From contig DATMNI010000032.1 of assembly GCA_035570275.1 (NCBI GenBank), forward strand, positions 1-37,750: a stretch of 37,750 nucleotides of DNA, written 5' to 3'. The stretch comes from DATMNI01 sp035570275 (lineage in GTDB: Bacteria > Acidobacteriota > Terriglobia > Bryobacterales > Bryobacteraceae). Below are positions 6,910 to 16,510 of this stretch, piece by piece. The translations under genes were made by a program, and so were the position numbers. The stretch's first letter is position 1. Each line of letters begins with the position of its first letter. The notes beneath the pieces are model-generated. The model saw nothing but the letters and a program-made list of their open reading frames with translations. It did not search any database and had not been told where the DNA came from.

Positions 6910-7475
6910 AATACATCACGCCCGAGGAATACTTGAAGGCCGAACGCCAGGCCGCATTCAAGAGCGAATATTACGACGGTCAGGTGTTTGCAATGGCCGG
7001 AGCTACTTTGCGGCATACCCGCATCGCCACCAATATGGTGATCGAATTGGGAGCCGCGCTGAAAGGTGGGCGGTGTCAAGTCTTCAACTCGGACTTGCGG
7101 GTTCATATTCCCGCTACCGGCCTGTACACCTACCCCGACGCTTCCGTGGTCTGCGGCGATCCGGTGGTTTTCCAGACTGACAATCTGCAGAATCCGGTGG
7201 TCATCGCCGAAGTCCTGTCGAAATCTACCCGGCACCACGACCGCACGACCAAGTTCCTGGACTACCAGTCGATCCCATCCTTGAAGGAGTACCTGCTGGT
7301 GTCCCAGCAATCGCGCCTCCTCACCCAATGCACACGATCGCCCGGCGGGGAGTGGCGGATCGAAACCCACAGTGATGCCACCGCCCCGGTTGATTTCCCT
7401 GGCGTTCGCCTCTCCAGCATCGGCGTGGAACTGACCTTCGAGCAGATCTACGCCGGAGCCGATTCCCTTCCCTAA
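6906..7475 (+). CDS. Uma2 family (DUF820) PD-(D/E)XK nuclease-like protein
   Basis: A 189-residue member of the Uma2/DUF820 family, a restriction-endonuclease-like fold with poorly known function. The family opening YITPEEYLKAERQAAFKSEYYDGQVFAMAGAT is present, then LRVHIPATGLYTYPDASVVCG (the catalytic Asp of the fold) and VVIAEVLSKSTRHHDRTTK (the E-x-L/K motif region) and LDYQSIPSLKEYLLVSQ. GTG at 6906 overlaps the TGA of the GH31-like gene (GTGA), which suggests coupled translation. A second, less similar Uma2 gene lies at 15944-16459. Confidence 0.85.
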   Translation: MKYITPEEYLKAERQAAFKSEYYDGQVFAMAGATLRHTRIATNMVIELGAALKGGRCQVFNSDLRVHIPATGLYTYPDASVVCGDPVVFQTDNLQNPVVIAEVLSKSTRHHDRTTKFLDYQSIPSLKEYLLVSQQSRLLTQCTRSPGGEWRIETHSDATAPVDFPGVRLSSIGVELTFEQIYAGADSLP

Positions 7476-7525
7476 CCGCAGTCGTGTCACCTGCTATGCT
7501 GTTTCTATCCTTATAAGAAAACAAA

Positions 7526-7693
7526 ATGCCCGATTGGCTCCTCATCGTTCTGTTTCTGCTGGCCTACCTCGCGCTCACGAAGTGGGTGCTGCCGCGCTTC
7601 GGTGTGCTCACGTGAACGGCCAAATCCTGCGACGCCGCGGCGCGGCGTAAACCGTTCCTTCAGGCGAACACGAACCCGGACCTGGGCCGCTAA
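7526..7693 (+). CDS. small membrane protein, candidate selenoprotein (in-frame TGA at 7613-7615)
   Basis: From ATG 7526 a 29-residue peptide reads MPDWLLIVLFLLAYLALTKW, then VLPRFGVLT, and meets TGA at 7613. Residues 4-22 form one membrane helix. After the TGA the same frame runs 25 more codons (TAKSCDAAARRKPFLQANTN, then PDLGR) to a TAA at 7691. By my count G/C at third positions is 25/29 before the TGA and 21/25 after it, above first (16/25) and second (15/25) positions of the extension, as in real coding DNA here. A hairpin with SECIS-like placement follows the TGA (7614-7657). Read through, the product has selenocysteine at 30 and Cys at 35 (U-x4-C) just beyond the membrane helix, a plausible redox pair. 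No Shine-Dalgarno sequence is clear; an in-frame TAA at 7514 limits the start. The alternative is a plain 29-residue membrane peptide ending at 7615. Confidence 0.5.
7614..7657 (+). promoter_or_regulatory. SECIS-like stem-loop after the in-frame TGA
   Basis: Outer stem GAACGG (7614-7619) pairs with CCGTTC (7652-7657). The inner stem ACGCCGC (7632-7638) pairs perfectly with GCGGCGT (7642-7648) around a GGC loop (7639-7641). The TGA sits at the base of the structure and 23 nucleotides separate it from the apical loop, which starts with G. As I recall the bacterial SECIS model, these three points fit. No T-run follows, so it does not look like a terminator. GC-rich hairpins arise easily by chance in this genome. 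Confidence 0.4.
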
Positions 7694-7753
7694 ACAATCC
7701 GTAGAGTACTTTACACATTCGAAGTCCGCTTTGCTACCATAAGGATTCACTGC

Positions 7754-8590
7754 ATGAAGGCCTTACTGGAATCGCTCCAGCCAGGGAAGGACTGGGATCT
7801 TGCTCAAGCCATCGATCCTGCCCGGTTGCCCGCGCACATAGCAATCATCATGGACGGCAACGGCCGGTGGGCCGGCCGTCGGCGCCTGCCGCGCGTGGCC
7901 GGCCACCAGGCGGGAATCGGACCCGTGCGAACCACGGTGGAAACCTGTGCGCGCCTCGGCGTGAAAGTGCTCACGCTCTACGCCTTTTCGGTCGAAAACT
8001 GGAAGCGGCCCAGAGCCGAAGTGGAAACCCTTTGGCGCCTGCTTCGCTACTACCTTAAGCAGGAACTCCCGGAGTTGCAGCGCAACGATATCCGGCTGCA
8101 GGCCATCGGCCGCCTGGATGCCCTGCCCGCGCAGGTGCGTCGCGAACTGGATTCGGCGATCGATGCCACGGCTGCGAATCGCGGCCTGCTGGTGAACCTG
8201 GCTATCAATTACGGCGGCCGCGCCGAAATCGTCGATGCCGTCAATTCCATTCTCGAAATGGCTCGTATCGAGGGCAGCCTCGGGTCGCTCAAGATCGACG
8301 AAGACCTCATCGCCACCAGCCTCTACACGGCCTGCTGTCCCGACCCCGACCTTTTGATCCGCACCTCCGGCGAAATGCGCATCAGCAATTTTCTGCTTTG
8401 GCAAATCGCCTATGCGGAGCTCTACGTCACCGAAACCTTGTGGCCGGATTTCACCCGCACCGACCTGCTCCAGGCCGTGCTGGAATACCAGAAGCGCGAC
8501 CGCCGCTACGGCGGCCTGAGCGCTGGGCCGATGGATACGCGAGCCAAAGCCGCCGACGAAGTTCTGATCGAAGCGCTCCGCGGATCATGA
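7754..8590 (+). CDS. uppS: undecaprenyl diphosphate synthase (cis-prenyltransferase)
   Basis: Makes the C55 undecaprenyl diphosphate carrier for peptidoglycan and surface polysaccharides by adding isopentenyl units to farnesyl diphosphate in cis. The 278-residue protein has the family motifs in order: IIMDGNGRWAGRR at about 31-43 with catalytic Asp34, the GH-x-G region AGHQAGI, LTLYAFSVENWKRP, VNLAINYGGRAEI, and the C-terminal RTSGEMRISNFLLWQ at about 203 followed by YAELYVTETLWPDF. An AAGGA ribosome site lies eight bases before ATG 7754. A weak TTTACA/TACCAT pair (7710-7715 and 7735-7740, 19 apart) could be the promoter. The TGA overlaps the ATG of cdsA. Confidence 0.96.
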   Translation: MKALLESLQPGKDWDLAQAIDPARLPAHIAIIMDGNGRWAGRRRLPRVAGHQAGIGPVRTTVETCARLGVKVLTLYAFSVENWKRPRAEVETLWRLLRYYLKQELPELQRNDIRLQAIGRLDALPAQVRRELDSAIDATAANRGLLVNLAINYGGRAEIVDAVNSILEMARIEGSLGSLKIDEDLIATSLYTACCPDPDLLIRTSGEMRISNFLLWQIAYAELYVTETLWPDFTRTDLLQAVLEYQKRDRRYGGLSAGPMDTRAKAADEVLIEALRGS

Positions 8591-9372
8591 AGCGGATTCT
8601 CACCGCGCTGTTGATGATCCCGCTGGTCACCTACGTGGTGCTGTGGGCCGATTACGGCGTCTTCCTGGCGGTGCTCGCCGTAGCAGCGCTGCTCAGCTAT
8701 CGCGAATACAACGCCATTTCCACGGACTACGGGTTTGGCGCTCCGGGCCCCGCCGGCTACAGCGCCGGTCTCCTCTTGCTGCTGTGGCCGAGTGAGACGT
8801 GGCTGCCCGCCTGGTACCTGATGGTGGCCTTCGCGGTAGTTGCGCTGATGCTGGCGATGCGCGCTGACGACCTGTCGCAATCGCTGCCACGCGCCGCCAT
8901 GCTGCTGATGGGGATCGTCTACATCTTCGGCTGCTGGAAATGCGCCATCCCCGTGCGCGAGAGTTTTCAAAGCCGCCATTGGCTGATGTATGCGCTGCTG
9001 CTGAACTGGGCGGGCGACATCGGCGCCTATTACATCGGCCGCCCGTTTGGGGCGCACAAACTGGCGCCGGTGGTGAGCCCCAAGAAATCCTGGGAGGGTT
9101 CCATCGCGTCCGTGGTTACGTCGGTCCTGGTGGCGGGCGCGTATTTGTGGCATTTTGTGCCGGGCTTGAATCCGTTCCACATCGTGGGCCTCACCGTGGC
9201 GGCCAATATCGCGGGCCAATTCGGCGACCTGGCCGAATCGGTGCTGAAGCGCGGCGCCGGCGTGAAAGACAGCGGCGGACTCCTGCCCGGCCACGGCGGC
9301 TTCCTGGACCGCGTGGACAGCACCCTATTCGCGCTGCCGGTGGTTTATGGGTATCTGAAGCTGGTGGCCTGA
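8587..9372 (+). CDS. cdsA: phosphatidate cytidylyltransferase (CDP-diglyceride synthase)
   Basis: Integral membrane enzyme that makes CDP-diacylglycerol from phosphatidic acid and CTP, the branch point of phospholipid synthesis. The 261-residue protein has several hydrophobic helices and the C-terminal family signature: SPKKSWEGSIAS, then NIAGQFGDLAESVLKRGAGVKDSG and PGHGGFLDRVDS. ATG 8587 overlaps the stop of uppS (ATGA), and uppS-cdsA is a common bacterial gene order, so the two are almost certainly one operon. Confidence 0.95.
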   Translation: MKRILTALLMIPLVTYVVLWADYGVFLAVLAVAALLSYREYNAISTDYGFGAPGPAGYSAGLLLLLWPSETWLPAWYLMVAFAVVALMLAMRADDLSQSLPRAAMLLMGIVYIFGCWKCAIPVRESFQSRHWLMYALLLNWAGDIGAYYIGRPFGAHKLAPVVSPKKSWEGSIASVVTSVLVAGAYLWHFVPGLNPFHIVGLTVAANIAGQFGDLAESVLKRGAGVKDSGGLLPGHGGFLDRVDSTLFALPVVYGYLKLVA

Positions 9373-9386
9373 TCGCGGATCTACAT

Positions 9387-10331
9387 TCAGTAAACGTCCA
9401 GATCCTGCCCGATGACAACCTTTCCGCCATAGGTCCGTCGAATCTCTGCCAGGTATTGCTCGTCGGAGATCTCCCGGCCCGGTGCGCCGGCCCCACGGTG
9501 ATAGACGATCAGAAGTCCCGGTTGCGTCTTGTTCGCAATCTCGGCGAGTTGGGCCGTCGTTGTGTGGTACTTCTGCCGGTACTGCAGCCAGTTCGGGACG
9601 TCGGCCGGCTTGTAATCCTCGGAGTACGCCTCGTGTATGAGGACATCGCATTTCTGGCAGCTATCGATCAACGCGGGACCGGGGCTGGTGTCGCCCGAGA
9701 TCACCACCGTTCGATCGGACGTCTGGAATCGGTAGCCGTAGGCCTGCAATTCACCATGCGAGACCGGAAAAGCGGTCGCTTTGACACTGGAGTCCTGGTA
9801 GATCACGCCGGGCTTCACGTCGTGCGCCTCAACTGCTAAGCCAGTAGCATCGCGCTGCTCCAGATCCTTGATCCGAACGTCGATATCGGCCTGCCACGCG
9901 AGCATGATGTACTTCGTCATGGCCTCGAGACCCGCGGGACCGTACACTCTTAGCGGTCTGTGCCGGCCTTGCACCCATGTTGTGAAGATCAAATCGGGAT
10001 AGCCTACCGTGTGATCGGAGTGCAGATGGGTGATGAATGCTGTCTGCAGATTCGCCACCGCGAGGCCCTTGATGCCTCTGTCGTACGCGGCTGCCGCGCG
10101 CCGCACGATTCCCGGTCCGGCGTCAACAAGGTACGGCGTGCCGTTGACCACAATGGCCGTGGCCGGTCCCGAGCGTTGCGGATCAGGCCGTGGGCCTCCA
10201 GTCCCCAGCAGCACGATCTGTGTAAGACTTGCTGCCGTCGCTGGGAGGTGTTGTCCGGCCGCGGAATACGAGGTGACGACCACGAGCCACCAGATTACTC
10301 TAAGCGTGAGGAGCTGAACTTTACTGCGCAT
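9387..10331 (-). CDS. exported metallo-beta-lactamase-fold hydrolase
   Basis: A 314-residue protein with a signal-peptide-like start (charged MRSK, a hydrophobic stretch with LRVIWWLVVVTSYSAAG). The zinc motif is THLHSDHTVGYPDL, the form seen in RNase Z-like members of the superfamily. Later ligands are in FPVSHGELQAYGYRF, VISGDTSPGPALI and a final His in IVYHRGAG. Export argues against tRNA processing, so an arylsulfatase- or lactonase-like hydrolase is more likely; the substrate is unknown. I chose ATG 10331 because it opens the signal peptide; a longer frame to 10397 adds residues that are not family-like. It lies 91 bases downstream of the PadR gene on the same strand and could be co-transcribed. 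It ends 14 bases from the convergent cdsA. Confidence 0.85.
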   Translation of the reverse strand: MRSKVQLLTLRVIWWLVVVTSYSAAGQHLPATAASLTQIVLLGTGGPRPDPQRSGPATAIVVNGTPYLVDAGPGIVRRAAAAYDRGIKGLAVANLQTAFITHLHSDHTVGYPDLIFTTWVQGRHRPLRVYGPAGLEAMTKYIMLAWQADIDVRIKDLEQRDATGLAVEAHDVKPGVIYQDSSVKATAFPVSHGELQAYGYRFQTSDRTVVISGDTSPGPALIDSCQKCDVLIHEAYSEDYKPADVPNWLQYRQKYHTTTAQLAEIANKTQPGLLIVYHRGAGAPGREISDEQYLAEIRRTYGGKVVIGQDLDVY

Positions 10332-10422
10332 ACCGTAGATGATTGTAAGTCTGAACGAACCTGCAGCGCTGAATATCGTCGAGGAAAATGCAGCCATCGG
10401 AAAAATCGCGGGCGTTTCGAGC

Positions 10423-10803
10423 TCAAGCCATTTTGAGGACGCGGCCGATGGCGCCGGAAAGACGCGACCAGTTCTCGGTTTCTAATTCCAGTTGTTGACG
10501 GCCCTGCGGGGTCAAGGTGTAGAAGCGCGCCCGCCGGCCAAGTTCGGAGACGCCCCATTCGGCCTTGATCCAGCCCTGGTGTTCCAGGCGGTGCAAGGCG
10601 GGGTACAGCGAACCCTGGTTGACCTGCAGCACATCGCGGGAAATCTGCTGGATTCGCTCGGAAATGGACCAGCCGTGCATGGGGCCGTTGTTGAGGGTGC
10701 GGAGGATGAGGAGATCGAGCGTGCCCTGCAGAAGATCTATCCTGGATGGTTCGTTGGTGGATGGTTCGATCTTGGCTGGTTCGACCTTGGATGGTTGCGT
10801 CAT
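10423..10803 (-). CDS. PadR family transcriptional regulator
   Basis: A 126-residue repressor-type protein with the PadR winged-helix: DLLQGTLDLLILRTLNNGPMHGWSI, then ISRDVLQVNQGSLYPALHRLEHQGWI and WGVSELGRRARFYTLTPQGRQQL. An N-terminal linker of repeated KxEP/NEP words (KVEPAKIEPSTNEPSRID) is encoded by imperfect DNA repeats (about 10741-10795). ATG 10803 is used; the longer frame to 10857 would run through the promoter. A strong promoter with a 9-bp inverted repeat lies directly upstream, which suggests autoregulation. Acidobacterial PadR genes of this type commonly sit beside large ABC permease genes, and one lies divergently at 11491. Confidence 0.92.
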   Translation of the reverse strand: MTQPSKVEPAKIEPSTNEPSRIDLLQGTLDLLILRTLNNGPMHGWSISERIQQISRDVLQVNQGSLYPALHRLEHQGWIKAEWGVSELGRRARFYTLTPQGRQQLELETENWSRLSGAIGRVLKMA

Positions 10804-10814
10804 AGTGTAGATCC

Positions 10815-10851
10815 CCGACACCAATATACTAGCGCTGGTGTCGGCTGTCAA
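10815..10851 (-). promoter_or_regulatory. sigma70-type promoter with overlapping palindromic operator, upstream of padR
   Basis: On the minus strand TTGACA (10851-10846) and TATATT (10828-10823) are separated by exactly 17 bases, 19 bases before the ATG at 10803. A perfect 9-bp inverted repeat, CCGACACCA (10815-10823) and TGGTGTCGG (10836-10844) with a 12-base spacer, brackets the -10 box. Such a site would let the PadR dimer block its own transcription. It could also act on the divergent gene at 10923. Confidence 0.7.
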
Positions 10852-10922
10852 CAACAATGGAAGACCGGCAGCGGGGCACGCGATTGATGTAAAATACTTG
10901 GGATTTCGAGGAGGAAATCCCC

Positions 10923-11423
10923 ATGCTACGAAACGCTTCTCTGTTCCTTTGCGCCGGGTTGCTGCTTTTTGCCGTGGCCTGCTCCGACCAATCCACCACA
11001 GCGGCCGCCGTCGACACCCGCGACGCCGATGTCAAGGCCGTCCGCGATGTGGAGGCCGCCTGGGCCAGGGACTCGGGCGCGAAGGACGCCGAAAAGTTCG
11101 CCGGCTACTATGCCGACGACGGCTCCCTGCTGCTGCCCAACGCGCCGATTATCAACGGAAAGGAAGCCATCAAGGCAGCGGTGAAGGGGATGATGACCGA
11201 TCCGAACTTCGCTCTCAGCTTTCAAGGTACGCGCGCCGAGGCCTCCAAGGGCGGCGATATGGTCTCGTCAATTGGCACCTACACCATGACCGTTTCCGAC
11301 CCCAAAACCAAGAAGCCCCTCACCGACAAGGGAAAGTACCTGACCGTCTTTAAGAAACAGGCCGACGGAAGCTGGAAAGCCATCGCGGACATGGTCAATT
11401 CGGACATGCCGCCCGGGGCCTGA
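10923..11423 (+). CDS. DUF4440/SgcJ-like (NTF2-fold) lipoprotein
   Basis: A 166-residue secreted lipoprotein. The start LRNASLFLCAGLLLFAVACS ends in a lipobox (VAC), so Cys20 is the likely lipid-modified residue. The mature part has the SnoaL/DUF4440 pattern: DVKAVRDVEAAWARD, KFAGYYADDGSLLLPNAPI, GKEAIKAAVKGM and a C-terminal YLTVFKKQADGSWKAIADM. The NTF2 fold forms a cone-shaped pocket; in many exported members no enzyme activity is known. GAGGAGG lies eight bases before ATG 10923, a near-ideal ribosome site, and TAAAAT at 10890-10895 is a possible -10 box. It is divergent from padR and 67 bases upstream of the permease gene. Confidence 0.88.
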   Translation: MLRNASLFLCAGLLLFAVACSDQSTTAAAVDTRDADVKAVRDVEAAWARDSGAKDAEKFAGYYADDGSLLLPNAPIINGKEAIKAAVKGMMTDPNFALSFQGTRAEASKGGDMVSSIGTYTMTVSDPKTKKPLTDKGKYLTVFKKQADGSWKAIADMVNSDMPPGA

Positions 11424-11490
11424 GCCCCTACGTCAGCCATTTCTTGCCAACGTTCCCGGCCCGCCCGGCGTCTTATTGTCGAGGTAACCG

Positions 11491-13995
<2,505 letters not shown>

Positions 13996-14014
13996 GACGG
14001 GCCGGAGCGGGCAA

Positions 14015-14106
14015 GTGGGAACTGCAGGTCCCACATCCCGGCCGGCGTCACGTTAACTCGTGTGTTTTCAATGGCGAAAAGCAGCGGTGGGACCTGCAGT
14101 TCCCAC
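14015..14106. repeat. 20-bp perfect inverted repeat (GTGGGA-ended)
   Basis: GTGGGAACTGCAGGTCCCAC at 14015-14034 is repeated exactly, inverted, at 14087-14106. Each arm is itself almost a palindrome around CTGCAG. The 52 bases between hold nothing coding. Confidence 0.85.
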
Positions 14107-14130
14107 TTGGGCACCTGGGGGCGCCCTTCG

Positions 14131-14245
14131 GTGGGACAGACGATCGGGTTTTGTCGTCTGTCAACCCCCGCCTCTGTTGGGTCCGCCTGTGCCCCGCCCG
14201 CATGGGGGCAGTCGACAGACGACAAAACCCGATCGTCTGTCCCAC
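14131..14245. repeat. 32-bp perfect inverted repeat (GTGGGA-ended), nested hairpins
   Basis: Arms at 14131-14162 and 14214-14245 are exact inverse copies over 32 bases and start and end with GTGGGA/TCCCAC like the neighbouring pair. Inside each arm GACAGACGA and TCGTCTGTC form a smaller hairpin. A further CTGTCCCAC follows at about 14249-14257. Together the two pairs occupy nearly all of the gap between the convergent permease and amidohydrolase genes, so the RNA from either side would fold strongly here. Confidence 0.88.
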
Positions 14246-14265
14246 AGTCTGTCCCACGGTGAAGT

Positions 14266-15843
14266 CTAATGCTTCCCCGGGCCGTACAGCACGCGGCCGG
14301 GCCGGGCCGCCGTCACCGCATCGCCCCGCAAGGCGAAAACTCCGTTCACCATCACATCGCGAAAGCCCACGGAATACTGGTGGGGCTTGTCGTACTCCGC
14401 TCTGTCGGCCACTTTGGCGGGGTCGAAGATCACCAGGTCGGCCTTCAGGCCGGGCCGCAACTGGCCGCGGTCCCAGAGCTTCAGGCGCTCGGCGGGGAAG
14501 CCCGACATCCGCCGTACCGCCTCTTCCAGCGTCAGCACTTTCTTCTCGCGCACGTACACACCCAGCACCCGCGCGAACGTGCCATAGCTGCGCGGATGCG
14601 GCGCGGCCTGGCCGAAGACCGGGATATCGCCATCGGAAGCGATCATGGTGTAGGGCGATTTCATAATGCGCACCACGTCCGCCTCGTCAATGGCGTGATA
14701 CACGGCCGAACAGCCGCCCTTGGATTGCAGCTCCATGGCGGTCTCGGCGGCGTTCTCCATGGTGACCTCGGCGCCGCGGGCGCGCGTGAGATCGGCCAGA
14801 TTCTTGCCCGCCAGCGTGCCGTCAAACCCGCAGTTCACGATGGCGACGTTCTTGGGGTCGCCGGCCCCGCGGTCCGTCTTCAGGTTCTGCACGATCACGG
14901 CCTTGATGCGCGCCCGCTCGCCCGGCGCAGTGAGCCGCTCCAACGTGGATTTCTGGCCGCCCTCAAGCGCCCACTGCGGAAACAGCGCCGCAATGCCGGT
15001 GCTCGATGCCGTATAAGGGTATTGATCGATGGTCACATCCACGCCGCGCGCCCGCGCCTCTTCCACCAGCCTCAGGGTTTCCACGCTCTGGCCCCAATTC
15101 GGCTGGCCGATAATCTTGTGATGCGTGATCTGGGTGGGCAGGCCGCCCTCTTCGCCAATGCGGATGGTTTCACGCACACTGTCAAGGACGTGCCCGGCCT
15201 CTTCGCGCATGTGCGAAATATGGATGCCGCCCATGCGGCCCACCACTTTCGCCAACTCGATCACTTCTTCGGTGGGAGTGAAGTTGCCGGGCACGTAGAA
15301 AAGCCCGGTGGAAAGCCCGAAGGCGCCGTCGCGCATAGCCTGCGCCGCCAGTTCCTTCATCTTTTCGATCTCCTGCGGCGTGGCCCGGCGGTTGACCAGC
15401 CCCAACACCTGGCTGCGGATGGTCCCTTGGCCAACCATGGTGGCGATGTTGACGGAGACGGGCGTCTGCCGCAACTGCTCAAGAAATGCCGCCAGTGGCA
15501 GCGGCGAACTGCCGTCCGGTCCTTCGACGAAGGTGGTGACGCCTTCGCGCAAATAATTCTCGGCGGTCGGCACGCTGAAAATGCCCCGCCGCCCGTGCGA
15601 ATGGATATCGATGAAGCCCGGCGCCACCACCAGACCCCGGGCGTCAACGCGCTGTGCCGCGGAAGCCTCATCCAGATTCCCGATAGCGGTTACGGTGTCG
15701 CCCTTGATGCCGATATCGGCGTAGTACCAGGGACCGCCGGAGCCATCGACGATTTTGCCGCCCGTGATCAGGACATCGAACGTGTTGGGCTGCGCCAACA
15801 GCCCGGCACTAAAAGCGAGCAGAAGAAGCCACGAACGAACCAT
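14266..15843 (-). CDS. exported D-aminoacylase / N-acyl-D-amino-acid deacylase-like amidohydrolase
   Basis: A 525-residue protein with a cleavable signal peptide (MVRSWLLLLAFSAGLLAQP). It belongs to the amidohydrolase superfamily. The metal motif is PGFIDIHSHGRR (His81-x-His83). GIHISHMREE, PTQITHHKIIG and a late SDGDIPVFG supply the other ligand regions, and LKADLVIFDPAKVAD and KPHQYSVGFRDVMVNGVFAL are family-typical. The best-known relatives release D-amino acids from N-acyl-D-amino acids; dipeptidase-like activity is also known in the group. A periplasmic location would fit recycling of D-amino acids or scavenging. A longer frame to 16053 is rejected because it crosses a palindromic repeat before the signal peptide. 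Confidence 0.88.
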   Translation of the reverse strand: MVRSWLLLLAFSAGLLAQPNTFDVLITGGKIVDGSGGPWYYADIGIKGDTVTAIGNLDEASAAQRVDARGLVVAPGFIDIHSHGRRGIFSVPTAENYLREGVTTFVEGPDGSSPLPLAAFLEQLRQTPVSVNIATMVGQGTIRSQVLGLVNRRATPQEIEKMKELAAQAMRDGAFGLSTGLFYVPGNFTPTEEVIELAKVVGRMGGIHISHMREEAGHVLDSVRETIRIGEEGGLPTQITHHKIIGQPNWGQSVETLRLVEEARARGVDVTIDQYPYTASSTGIAALFPQWALEGGQKSTLERLTAPGERARIKAVIVQNLKTDRGAGDPKNVAIVNCGFDGTLAGKNLADLTRARGAEVTMENAAETAMELQSKGGCSAVYHAIDEADVVRIMKSPYTMIASDGDIPVFGQAAPHPRSYGTFARVLGVYVREKKVLTLEEAVRRMSGFPAERLKLWDRGQLRPGLKADLVIFDPAKVADRAEYDKPHQYSVGFRDVMVNGVFALRGDAVTAARPGRVLYGPGKH

Positions 15844-15868
15844 CCGGGTATTGTGGCAGCTTTGTGGG

Positions 15869-15904
15869 GCAGATTGCCAATCTGCGGCGGATTGGTAATC
15901 CGCC
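15869..15904. repeat. paired REP-like palindromes (GCAGATTG / GGCGGATT family)
   Basis: GCAGATTGCCAATCTGC (15869-15885, perfect, 8-bp arms) is joined directly to GGCGGATTGGTAATCCGCC (15886-15904, perfect, 8-bp arms, GGT loop). The same two-palindrome unit recurs inverted at 22269-22304. It lies between the amidohydrolase start and the end of the Uma2 gene. Confidence 0.8.
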
Positions 15905-15943
15905 CGCGCGATGCGGCAGCGAGCGTTCCGTCTTCGCCCACCG

Positions 15944-16459
15944 TTACAGGCCTCGAAAAGCCTCTGCGAGCGGCAACTGAATTCCCGCAGCCATGGCTGG
16001 GTGCGCGGCTGTGAGCGCGCCGCCCGCCACTTCCTGCAGGCGGCCCCCTTCAAACGTGAATGCCTTTTTGCGCCGTGGATCGATCACCCAAATGTGCGCG
16101 ATTCCGAAGGCTACGTATTCGTCCAGCTTCTCCAGAACGTCACTCATTTCGTCGCGCTTGGAGAGGATTTCGATAGCGATGAGCGGCGGCGTATCGAAAA
16201 CGTCCGTCCCGGGATCTTGCAGCGTGAAGCAGACATCCGGCACCCGGCTGCGCCGATCGGCAATCGTTCGGATCCTCTGCGCAGGCCAGACAAACAGGTT
16301 TCCGTACCGCTGCCGCAGACTGAATATGACGTTTGACTGCACCATGCTATGCGGTCTGTCTCCCACGTTACGCTCCACCACCGCCCCGTCCACGTACTCC
16401 CGATCCGGCGAGTACGAGGTGTTCAGGTATTCTTCCAGGGTTACCAGGCCGATGCCCAT
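15944..16459 (-). CDS. Uma2 family (DUF820) PD-(D/E)XK nuclease-like protein
   Basis: A 171-residue Uma2 protein. Visible are VTLEEYLNTSYSPDREYVDG, then RSRVPDVCFTLQDPG with the fold's catalytic Asp, IAIEILSKRDEMSDVLEKLDEY with the E-x-L/K motif, and GIAHIWVIDPRRKKAFTFEGG. ATG 16459 is chosen because it starts one strand before the conserved TLEEYL; a much longer frame runs antisense through uvrA and is not real. It is divergent from uvrA, with 51 bases between the starts. It shares only the family core with the Uma2 gene at 6906, so the two are not recent duplicates. Confidence 0.85.
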   Translation of the reverse strand: MGIGLVTLEEYLNTSYSPDREYVDGAVVERNVGDRPHSMVQSNVIFSLRQRYGNLFVWPAQRIRTIADRRSRVPDVCFTLQDPGTDVFDTPPLIAIEILSKRDEMSDVLEKLDEYVAFGIAHIWVIDPRRKKAFTFEGGRLQEVAGGALTAAHPAMAAGIQLPLAEAFRGL

Positions 16460-16460
16460 A

Positions 16461-16488
16461 CTGGAACGATACCACCACACCGTATAAT
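16461..16488 (+). promoter_or_regulatory. promoter of uvrA
   Basis: TATAAT at 16483-16488 is a perfect -10 box, 22 bases before the GTG start of uvrA. A weak -35 candidate CTGGAA (16461-16466) lies 16 bases upstream and overlaps the beginning of the divergent Uma2 region. No SOS (LexA) box is evident. Confidence 0.5.
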
Positions 16489-16510
16489 AGAAACTACCGG
16501 CAAAATTCCT

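Noticed and set aside
7511..7750. 79-codon frame on the minus strand opposite the small membrane ORF
   Set aside because: Arg- and Glu-rich with no motif. The plus-strand frame has the better coding composition.
11415..11428. GGGGC-CTGA-GCCCC hairpin at the end of the DUF4440 gene as a terminator
   Set aside because: Five-base stem overlapping the stop codon and no T-run after it; not convincing as a rho-independent terminator.
14269..16014. 581-codon open frame on the plus strand
   Set aside because: Antisense to the amidohydrolase gene, which has a signal peptide and family motifs; this frame has none.
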